Assembly (NCBI GenBank): GCA_016783445.1
Contig: JADHWO010000015.1
Coordinates: 1-45,019, forward strand
Origin: Candidatus Aminicenantota bacterium
GTDB taxonomy: Bacteria; Acidobacteriota; Aminicenantia; Aminicenantales; Aminicenantaceae
Reading direction: 5' to 3'
Length of the DNA stretch: 45,019 nucleotides
A program made the translations under genes and the position numbers. Of this stretch, positions 38,975 to 45,019 are shown piece after piece (the stretch's first letter is position 1; each line of letters opens with the position of its first letter). The notes beneath the pieces are model-generated. The model was not told where the DNA came from. It saw nothing but the letters and a program-made list of their open reading frames with translations, and did no database searches.

Positions 38975-40489
38975 TTATTCTTCTTTTTTTGTTCTTTGAA
39001 AAAGCCTTAAAAGGTCGGATAATTTCCCTTTTATGTATCCTTCTCTTATAAAATAGGAACCTTCTTCGGGTTTAATCCACTTTATGTATTTTCCTCTTTT
39101 TAGGCCGTGAGGGTCTTTAGCCAATCCTATTTTGAAATCACCATCCTTTGTCTGAATTATCGCCACATTGACTTTCTCTTCCTCTGGAGATAAATATTGA
39201 GTAGCAGCAACAATCCTGTCTTTCCGGGGAGTCTTCTGGTAAATAAAATGCTTTTCAGGAATAGACCGGGGTAAGTTTTCTACTTTAAGCCCTTCCCGCT
39301 TTTGAGTTGATTTAGTCCTCTCAACAATACCTACAACACATGTATTTCCAAAGCCGCTCATGTTAAACCATAGCCCGTAATTCAGGTTTTGATATCCTTC
39401 TTCGAACATCTCCTTATACTGGTTATTCCCACGCAGCTGCCAGACTAACTCCACAAGCTGGGCTCCCCCTGAGGCTCCTAAAGGATGAGTCCTTGCCAAG
39501 AATCCACCAGAACGATTCAAATAAACCCTTCTTCCCTTCCTGTTTATCTCCTCCATAACGAATTTATGCCCTTGGCCTCTCTCAGCTAAGAATAAATCCT
39601 CAGCCGCTATCCAGGGAACAGATTTAAAAGCATCATGGAGCTCACAGAGGTCTATCTCGTAGGGATTAAGACCAGCTTCTCGAAAACAATCTCTCCCTGC
39701 CAGTACAGCCGCTTCAAGGGAAATCAGAGTTTTTCGTTCTGCAATCTTGATATTATCAAAGGCAGATTTGACGCTTGTCAATTTTACGTCTGTAGGAGTA
39801 GGTATCAGGTAAACTGCTCCAGCTCCATTGTAAGATCCACTGCAGTCAAATTTTGTCAATGGTTTGGCAATAATTCTATTTATTTCAGGATTGTTGTATT
39901 CCTTCCGTGTGACCGGTTTTTTAAAATAGGCAAATTCATTCAATGCTCCGTATCCAAGGCTTTGGACGCTCATCTCATAACATATGTTTCTGAATCTCTT
40001 TTCTGAAATTTTATAGGCATCCATGTACTCGTATGAAGCTAGGGCCGCCACTGCAGGCATCTCGCCCAATCCCCGCTCTCTTTCTTCTTCAGCAATAACC
40101 GTTGAAATCTGTGATGGTATCTCTTCATTTTTCAGCTTGCCCTTCATTTTTTCTCCAAAGCAGACTAAAACCTTTAGCCCGGATGAAGCCAACCGTTTTC
40201 CCAGCTCTACTGCCGCTGCCCCGGTAGCTGAACCCAACTCCACATGATATATCTCTGTATCTCGTGCAAGGCCCATTTCTATTCCGACCAGAGAATCGAG
40301 ACCCGTCTGCCTGGCAAATCCTATAGGGTCCATACACCCGATTACAATGCAGTCCGGAACAAGATCAGACGTAAAGGCAGAGGAATCCTGAAGAGCTTTC
40401 TGGCAGGCATCAGCCAGCATCACACCAATGGGTCTGAAGTCCTTTCCAAATGGAGTTAAGCTCGCTCCTGCAATATAAACATCACCCAT
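38975..40489 (-). CDS. Thiolase-like protein fused to OB-fold (DUF35-like) domain, nucleophile Cys replaced
   Basis: The 504-residue protein is an SCP2-type thiolase-like domain (residues about 1-390) followed by an OB-fold-like region (about 400-490, VNVAIIQTKDGDFKIGLAKD). Compared with the thiolase at 13299-14465, LESLCSSTS corresponds to VELGSATG, so the nucleophile position is Ser87 instead of Cys. The other sites remain: ELHDAF, THPLGASGGAQ and NMSGFGN with a Cys. The fusion mimics the thiolase plus DUF35 complex of BbsA-BbsB. Without the Cys it may be inactive, act as a different acyltransferase, or be a structural partner. AAGGTGATC precedes the ATG. It seems to be a single gene. Confidence 0.82.
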   Translation of the reverse strand: MGDVYIAGASLTPFGKDFRPIGVMLADACQKALQDSSAFTSDLVPDCIVIGCMDPIGFARQTGLDSLVGIEMGLARDTEIYHVELGSATGAAAVELGKRLASSGLKVLVCFGEKMKGKLKNEEIPSQISTVIAEEERERGLGEMPAVAALASYEYMDAYKISEKRFRNICYEMSVQSLGYGALNEFAYFKKPVTRKEYNNPEINRIIAKPLTKFDCSGSYNGAGAVYLIPTPTDVKLTSVKSAFDNIKIAERKTLISLEAAVLAGRDCFREAGLNPYEIDLCELHDAFKSVPWIAAEDLFLAERGQGHKFVMEEINRKGRRVYLNRSGGFLARTHPLGASGGAQLVELVWQLRGNNQYKEMFEEGYQNLNYGLWFNMSGFGNTCVVGIVERTKSTQKREGLKVENLPRSIPEKHFIYQKTPRKDRIVAATQYLSPEEEKVNVAIIQTKDGDFKIGLAKDPHGLKRGKYIKWIKPEEGSYFIREGYIKGKLSDLLRLFQRTKKEE

Positions 40490-40623
40490 ATAAAGATCAC
40501 CTTCTTATAATCTGAAATCTATCTCGATACTTCTTTGCTTTTAGATCCATCCAATAGAAAAAATAAAGGAACCTTCCGCTTTTTCACATCTATTATTATA
40601 AATAATCAAGAGAAGTTAATATA

Positions 40624-40980
40624 TCAAAAAAGAAATCCGGATTTTCTACTTCTCAAAAACAGAAGCATTACTCTGGTAATCATAAAAATGATTCCTCCTG
40701 CCAGGAGGAAGGAGTAAATTGAAAGAAATATAGTATTTATGAGCGGTGCTTTACTTAAGGTTACCTGAGGAAAGAAAAGATCGAGTATAGTTTTCCCAAA
40801 AAATATGATCATAATGGAGATTCCGAAAGCTGAACGATAGAGATATTCCTTTGCATTCTCCATATCTATTGAATCAAGATTTATTAGAGGATACAGAAGC
40901 CACACCGTGACTATCCATAAAATAATGGTAAGACCAAAAGCTATATCCTTTTTAAATTTCTTGGATTTTATTATTCTCAC
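40624..40980 (-). CDS. Small membrane protein, three predicted spans, hypothetical
   Basis: The 118-residue protein starts at GTG 18 nt after the stop of the metallophosphoesterase gene. It has a basic N terminus (IIKSKKFKKD) and three hydrophobic spans: FGLTIILWIVTVWLLYPL, FGISIMIIFFGKTILDLFF, and TIFLSIYSFLLAGGIIFMIT. The C terminus is basic. I do not recognise a family. It is probably co-transcribed with the phosphoesterase gene. The ribosome-binding site is weak. Confidence 0.6.
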   Translation of the reverse strand: MRIIKSKKFKKDIAFGLTIILWIVTVWLLYPLINLDSIDMENAKEYLYRSAFGISIMIIFFGKTILDLFFPQVTLSKAPLINTIFLSIYSFLLAGGIIFMITRVMLLFLRSRKSGFLF

Positions 40981-40998
40981 TTAAGTCCGCGAATAATT

Positions 40999-41922
40999 CT
41001 ATAATTCAGAGAAAATTTCTTTAAGCTCTCTTTTACATCCATCTACGGGCTGTCGTCTCACCTGTAAGCGCTTCTTATCCTCTGGGACAGCTATAACATG
41101 CCATTTAATAAGCTCTATATTCATATTCTTAATCTCAAGACAAGTGACACACCGTGGATGAACCCCACTTCCACTATTAAAATAATAGGGTTGACCTTTT
41201 TCACCAGCTTCCTGCTGCTGCTTTCCCAATGAATAAAACATAGGCCGATGAGTATGACCAGCAATGGTTACCATCTTATTATTACGTGCCCATTCTAAGA
41301 TGGCATTTTCCACTTTATTCCGTTTGCGAACATTTTGAGCTGGACTTGTGGGATCCTTTACTCCAAGCCCAGTCTGAAGCAGCCGCCAAAAATTCCGCAC
41401 TATAAACTTGGCAAATGGAGCAAAAATGTCATCCATGGGATCCCCCTGATGACCGTGAAACATAAAAATTTTATTCCCTAACAAAGCTGTCTCAAAAATC
41501 TCGATATTTCTAAAAAGATCTTTAATAAACGTTCGTGCTTTTTTAAGAGCTTTTTCTAGCCACTTTTTATTACTCATCTGTGAATTGTGATTACCCCACA
41601 TATAAACTAATCGATTATCTTCATGGAATTCATTGAGTAATCGGTAAATATTCCCATGAGCCCTCACTATATCTACAAATTTGCGATTTTCATACAGCTC
41701 ATCTCCATCTCCAAGTTCGATATATGTAAATTTATCTTTATTATAGTAATCAAGAGCATTGGCAAAAACGAGGGCGTTATGCATAAAATCATCTGCCCAG
41801 TCCCCAATCCCTCTATGAAGGTCACTAAAAATAACAAGTTTAGTACCCTGATCTAATTCTATTTTTTTCTTATTTTCCTTGAGAGCTCTATCAAGCGCTG
41901 ACTTAATGTTTAAAAAACACAT
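40999..41922 (-). CDS. Calcineurin-like metallophosphoesterase
   Basis: The 307-residue protein has the metallophosphoesterase motifs in order: IFSDLHRGIGD, ELGDGDEL, WGNHNSQ, FMFHGHQGDPMD and IAGHTHRPMF. These give the full dinuclear metal site, with GDGDE in place of the usual GDxxD/GDY. It lacks a signal peptide. The substrate is unknown; the layout is somewhat like UDP-2,3-diacylglucosamine hydrolase relatives but too divergent to name. A perfect 9-bp inverted repeat TAATGAAAG/CTTTCATTA lies just upstream of the start. Confidence 0.88.
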   Translation of the reverse strand: MCFLNIKSALDRALKENKKKIELDQGTKLVIFSDLHRGIGDWADDFMHNALVFANALDYYNKDKFTYIELGDGDELYENRKFVDIVRAHGNIYRLLNEFHEDNRLVYMWGNHNSQMSNKKWLEKALKKARTFIKDLFRNIEIFETALLGNKIFMFHGHQGDPMDDIFAPFAKFIVRNFWRLLQTGLGVKDPTSPAQNVRKRNKVENAILEWARNNKMVTIAGHTHRPMFYSLGKQQQEAGEKGQPYYFNSGSGVHPRCVTCLEIKNMNIELIKWHVIAVPEDKKRLQVRRQPVDGCKRELKEIFSEL

Positions 41923-42556
41923 AGTTACTTCCGTAAGGCTTAATGAAAGAAATTGCCAAAAGGATTAACTTTCATTAAAAACTCCACTAGTTGTATTATT
42001 TTGGCATTTATACTAAAGACAAATGTACAGGAATATCCTTTCCTGTGTTAGAAAACTTCCGCTTATTCTTATTTAAAATTTTATAAACTGACACCCTTCG
42101 GATTTATATATCAGCAATAAATGAATGTCAAATATTGGAAAAAGGAAAGAAAAGAAGTGATAAAAAGAAGGAAAATTCTTAAATGGCTAAAAGTGATATT
42201 AACTTCCTGGTTAACATTACAAGAAACCTCATTCTTTAGCCGACGAGGTAATTGCCATATCCTGTACATATTTTCGCCAGGATAATAAATGCCACGCCTG
42301 TGAGCATAATTATGATGGCTATCTTTACACTGTTGTAATCGACAGAGCTTATATGCTATTCTTCCTTTTCCACGAAGGAAAAATTCCAACAAAAAAGTGT
42401 ACTTCAAACAAATATCCAAAAAACATTATTCTATTGAATAAATGTTTTTACCGGCGAAACGTGGCAATCACTCCTTTTAAGCTGAATGCATATGTTTCAC
42501 GGAAAAGAGCAGGTACTGTAACCAAAAACCTTTCTTAATGTTAACAAGGGATTTAA
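41923..42556. other. Intergenic region, 634 nt, AT-rich with gene debris
   Basis: TAATGAAAG (41941-41949) and CTTTCATTA (41969-41977) form a hairpin or operator upstream of the phosphoesterase. ACAGGA and TCCTGT form another short hairpin at 42027-42046. A short membrane-segment remnant is at 42236-42355. The 102-residue ORF track entry here shows no gene-like features. Confidence 0.45.
42236..42355 (-). pseudogene. Possible membrane-protein C-terminal remnant
   Basis: The reverse strand reads about 39 codons, from just after an in-frame TAG to TAA: DYNSVKIAIIIMLTGVAFII then LAKICTGYGNYLVG. It contains one convincing hydrophobic span but no clear start signal apart from an internal ATG. It may be debris of a larger gene or a very small peptide gene. 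The call is weak. Confidence 0.2.
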
Positions 42557-43177
42557 GTGAATCAACTAATTAAAAAAATTAAAAAGCAAAAACAATCACC
42601 TATATCAAAAACAGTAAACAAAAGATTAAAAGAATTTAAAGAGCTGGGTAAAAAAGGAAACAATGATTGGTTTTGTGAGCTGTGTTTTTGCATTTTAACA
42701 GCAAATTCAAAAGCAAGTATTGCACTTAGTATTCAAGAGGAACTTGGTGCTAATGGCTTTTTATATAAGCCGCAAAATAGTTTATGTAACTGCATAAAAA
42801 GAAATAAGCACCGTTTTTATAACAACAAAAGCAAATATATAATCGAAGCAAGAAAATATAAAAAGATAAAGAATCTTCTGGGCAAACAAAAAGACCCAAG
42901 AGAATGGTTGGTAAAAAACATAAAAGGTCTCGGTTGGAAAGAAAGTAGCCACTTCTTAAGAAATGTGGGTTATTTTGATTATGCGATACTTGACAGGCAC
43001 ATTATTAAATCATTGTTTGAACATGGTTATATCAAACAAAAACCTAAGAATTTATCAAAGAACACCTATTTGGATATAGAAGCCCAATTCAGAGGCATTG
43101 CATGTAAATTAGGGATGACTTCTGCTGAATTAGATTTATATATATGGTATATAGAGACCGGCAAAGTGCTAAAATAA
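42557..43177 (+). CDS. Ogg2-type N-glycosylase/DNA lyase
   Basis: The 206-residue protein matches the archaeal-type 8-oxoguanine glycosylase (Ogg2) family. DWFCELCFCILTANSKAS is near residues 37-54. The helix-hairpin-helix IKGLGWKESSHFLRNVG follows with the catalytic Lys, and AILDRHIIKSL carries the catalytic Asp. It excises oxidised guanine and cleaves the strand. The start is GTG with AAGGGA 5 nt upstream. The gene is more AT-rich and lysine/asparagine-rich than its neighbours, suggesting recent transfer. With the catalase nearby, the right end looks like an oxidative-stress accessory patch. Confidence 0.9.
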   Translation: MNQLIKKIKKQKQSPISKTVNKRLKEFKELGKKGNNDWFCELCFCILTANSKASIALSIQEELGANGFLYKPQNSLCNCIKRNKHRFYNNKSKYIIEARKYKKIKNLLGKQKDPREWLVKNIKGLGWKESSHFLRNVGYFDYAILDRHIIKSLFEHGYIKQKPKNLSKNTYLDIEAQFRGIACKLGMTSAELDLYIWYIETGKVLK

Positions 43178-43324
43178 TAGAAACTGTAATTGACCATGAT
43201 ATTTTGCTTTGATATAAATAAAAACTTGTATCAAAAACCAAAACTGAACAAAAAAATAGTTAATTCTTAGAAGAGCTAAAAGGAAATTTTCATATGTTAT
43301 AAATTCTGAGAGGGAGTACCTCAC

Positions 43325-43831
43325 GTGTCAAAAACACTCATAATTTATTTCAGTAAAACAGGTAACACAAAAAAAATTGCTGAGGCTATCTATAAAACAG
43401 TTGAGGGCGAGAAAGTAATAAAGCCAGTTAATGAACTTCAAAAAAATGAAGTCGACAAATACAGCATTATTTTTATCGGATTCCCGGTTTATTCTCATAG
43501 CGTTCCCTTTTCTCTTGAAGGCATATTGAAAAATATCTCTCCAAATAAAAAAATCGCCTTATTTTCCACTCATGGGACGCTTACCGGCAGCCGGCTTTCC
43601 CGGGAGGCTCTGGAATATGCATCTGTGTTAGCTTCAAAAGCAAACGTGCTGGGCAGTTTTTCATGCAGGGGAAAAGTCTCACCCAAGGCACTTGAAGTTT
43701 TGGAGAAATTGCCAGAACACAAAGCCTGGGCGGAAATGGCTGCCTCTGCCAGTACTCATCCTGATGAAAGCGACCTGGAAGACGCCAGGTCTTTTGCCAG
43801 ATGGATTATGACTCTTGCCGCACAAGACTGA
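43325..43831 (+). CDS. Flavodoxin-like protein
   Basis: The 168-residue protein starts LIIYFSKTGNTKKIAEAI, the FMN-phosphate-binding loop of flavodoxins. It continues with IIFIGFPVYSHSVPF, where Tyr could stack on the flavin, and IALFSTHGT. It probably carries electrons or acts as a small quinone or iron-reducing flavoprotein. The start is GTG, preceded by GAGAGGGAG. It is a single gene, 147 nt after the glycosylase gene. The C-terminal HPDESDLEDARSFARWIM is usual for flavodoxin family proteins of this type. Confidence 0.87.
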   Translation: MSKTLIIYFSKTGNTKKIAEAIYKTVEGEKVIKPVNELQKNEVDKYSIIFIGFPVYSHSVPFSLEGILKNISPNKKIALFSTHGTLTGSRLSREALEYASVLASKANVLGSFSCRGKVSPKALEVLEKLPEHKAWAEMAASASTHPDESDLEDARSFARWIMTLAAQD

Positions 43832-43848
43832 TTTCTTTGCCTTATCCT

Positions 43849-44070
43849 TTACTTCGATATTTCTAATACTTTTTCATCTCTACTGACTTCAATTGTAGGC
43901 CTTTTCGGTATACCAAGATATTTTGCATGCGAATCGGACATTCTCCTATAATTTAATACTGCCCTTAATAAAACAGTCCTACCGGCAAATTTATCAGGAA
44001 CTTTCCACTGACCAGGGAAATTAAAGACCATCTCTTTTAGGCTCAATCTCCAGAGCAGAATAGGAAACAC
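43849..44070 (-). pseudogene. Gene remnant, possibly the C terminus of an extracytoplasmic protein
   Basis: The visible 73 codons end with DKFAGRTVLLRAVLNYRRMS then DSHAKYLGIPKRPTIEVSRD and a stop. The open frame begins just after an in-frame stop about 30 nt upstream, without a ribosome-binding site. The C-terminal part looks like real protein, while MFPILLWRLSL does not look like a natural N terminus. The strand pattern loosely recalls the end of multihaem cytochrome proteins, but no haem motif (CxxCH) is visible, so identity stays open. Confidence 0.35.
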
Positions 44071-44270
44071 AGTTAGGAAAAAAGGCGAAATTTTTCCCTA
44101 TTTATTGTTGTTATAGTGAATTGGATGATCGACCTGCCCCCATCTTTCTTACTAGATAGGAGATGTCAATATAAGCATCTTTGGGCACAAATCTGAGAGG
44201 TCACTTATTTTAGTGACTCAAGAAAGCTTAGACGCCCGATTGAAACAATTCATTTTAGCTTGGCTTAGGC

Positions 44271-45019
44271 TCATTCAGCTGTGGTTTTAGCTCGCTCATC
44301 CTGTGACATCCCACCCAAGCGTTCAATCTCCTTAACATCCAAGCCTAATCCCTCGGCCACACGACGTCCATAGTCAGGATCTGCCTTATAGAATAGCGAT
44401 GCCTGGCGCAATTGGATGCGTTTCTGCGCACCTCCAAGATGATCCACAATATTGCCGATCAAGTGGTCCCTGTCCTCATCGGTCATCACCTTACGATACA
44501 GATCCCCAGCTTGTTCGAAATCATCGTTGGGATGACTGTATGGATGACGAGTTGCCAGACCGGAGACCTCAAAGGGAGGCTCGCCTGCCGTCGGATCTGG
44601 TTCCGCGCCGCCGAAGCTGTTGGGCCAATAATTGGGTTCCCTGCTATGATTATAATCAAGACGCATGAATCCATCTCTCTGGTAATTTTTCTCAGTAGCA
44701 TTCTTAGGGGCATTCACTGGCAGCAAGTGATAGTTCGGACCTAAACGATGGAGGTGTGTATCGTGATAGGAGAAAAGCCGGGCTTGAAGCATCTTGTCAG
44801 GCGAAGCCGCAATACCTGGTACCAGATTTCCGGGACAAAAGGCGGCCTGTTCCACTTCTGCAAAATAATTAACAGGGTTGCGGTCCAATACCAATTTACC
44901 CACTTTGATGGAAGGAAAGTCGCCATGGGGCCAGACCTTTGTAATATCAAAGATATCCCAGCGGTAGTCTTTTGCCTGCTCCGGTGTCATGATCTGCATC
45001 TCAAGCGTCCAGGACGGGT
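44271..45019 (-). CDS. Catalase (monofunctional haem), C-terminal part, truncated by window edge
   Basis: The reading frame stays open to the right edge: upstream of the ORF-track Met it reads PSWTLE, giving SWTLEMQIMTPEQAKDYRWD. About 249 residues are visible. Catalase landmarks are DITKVWPHGDFP, VGKLVLDRNPVNYFAEVEQA and the proximal haem motif ARLFSYHDTHLHRLG with the tyrosine ligand. VNAPKNATEKNYQRDGFMR and YWPNSFGGAEPDP follow. The C terminus is that of small-subunit catalases. The gene has visibly higher GC than the surrounding region, suggesting transfer. It breaks down hydrogen peroxide and points to oxygen exposure of an otherwise anaerobic organism. Confidence 0.96.
   Translation of the reverse strand, partial: PSWTLEMQIMTPEQAKDYRWDIFDITKVWPHGDFPSIKVGKLVLDRNPVNYFAEVEQAAFCPGNLVPGIAASPDKMLQARLFSYHDTHLHRLGPNYHLLPVNAPKNATEKNYQRDGFMRLDYNHSREPNYWPNSFGGAEPDPTAGEPPFEVSGLATRHPYSHPNDDFEQAGDLYRKVMTDEDRDHLIGNIVDHLGGAQKRIQLRQASLFYKADPDYGRRVAEGLGLDVKEIERLGGMSQDERAKTTAE

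Noticed and set aside
42111-42419. 102-residue minus-strand ORF in the right intergenic region
   Set aside because: Composition is random-like with many rare residue runs and no ribosome-binding site; a different frame there shows a more plausible short membrane segment.
1-45019. Search by eye for tRNA or rRNA genes
   Set aside because: No GGTTCRA-type T-loop with matching acceptor stem and no rRNA-like sequence was noticed in the intergenic gaps; this is a visual check only.

Overview
The window comes from the chromosome of an AT-rich, probably strictly anaerobic bacterium. Several left-arm genes suggest the Candidatus Aminicenantes / Acidobacteriota neighbourhood: an exported 6-bladed beta-propeller protein, an exported M24 peptidase, an RRM protein and an exported 5'-nucleotidase. 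That assignment is family-level recognition, not a tree. Most genes lie on the minus strand. Intergenic regions are unusually rich in short palindromic repeats. I see no tRNA, rRNA, CRISPR array or intact transposase.

Layout. Positions 1-8.8 kb hold a MocA-like and XdhC pair (molybdenum-cofactor maturation), a THEP1-type NTPase, the beta-propeller protein, the 5'-nucleotidase, the RRM protein, a ketopantoate-reductase-like enzyme on the plus strand, an outer-membrane beta-barrel and a degenerate GGDEF protein. Positions 9.1-15.3 kb are one minus-strand operon: SDR, thiolase, OB-fold/Zn-ribbon protein, FAD subunit, and a fused 2Fe-2S/molybdopterin subunit of a xanthine-dehydrogenase-family hydroxylase. 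Positions 15.5-18.05 kb carry bamA (6-oxocyclohex-1-ene-1-carbonyl-CoA hydrolase) and a long 3-hydroxyacyl-CoA dehydrogenase. Positions 18.3-23.05 kb are a second, three-subunit molybdenum hydroxylase operon with CoxG and two small metal-binding proteins. Positions 23.4-29.5 kb hold a benzoyl-CoA-reductase/2-hydroxyacyl-CoA-dehydratase-like protein, its ATPase activator, an ADP-forming acyl-CoA synthetase and an SSS-family transporter. Positions 29.8-32.8 kb hold a diguanylate cyclase and, on the plus strand, dch and had. Positions 32.8-40.5 kb carry the M24 peptidase, then enoyl-CoA hydratase, glutaryl-CoA-dehydrogenase-like, 3-hydroxyacyl-CoA dehydrogenase and thiolase genes, and a thiolase-OB fusion. 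The right end is accessory: a membrane protein, a metallophosphoesterase, an Ogg2-type glycosylase, a flavodoxin-like protein, gene remnants and a truncated catalase.

How the genes work together. dch, had and bamA together encode the diagnostic modified beta-oxidation that takes cyclohexa-1,5-diene-1-carbonyl-CoA to 3-hydroxypimelyl-CoA. The acyl-CoA dehydrogenase, hydratase, hydroxyacyl-CoA dehydrogenases and thiolase can carry this on through glutaryl-CoA and crotonyl-CoA to acetyl-CoA. The two molybdenum hydroxylases, the SDR-thiolase-OB set, the ADP-forming synthetase and the transporter look like peripheral modules for importing, activating and trimming aromatic acids. No classical benzoyl-CoA reductase (BcrABCD or BamB-I) is present. 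The only candidate ring reductase in view is a two-gene system, one BcrB/HgdB-like protein plus one HgdC-like ATPase. It could be a simplified aryl-CoA reductase or a double-cubane-protein-like system, and I consider it the most interesting biological lead.

The most striking non-coding signal is a repeat family at 5745-5935, 8863-9046 and, shortened, 34297-34350. Its terminal stems differ in sequence between copies yet stay paired, consistent with compensatory change or with insertion into pre-existing hairpins. A second family of short GGGTTTGATGAATCAAGCCCC hairpins occurs in one orientation only, and one copy supplies the last codons and stop of the acyl-CoA synthetase gene.
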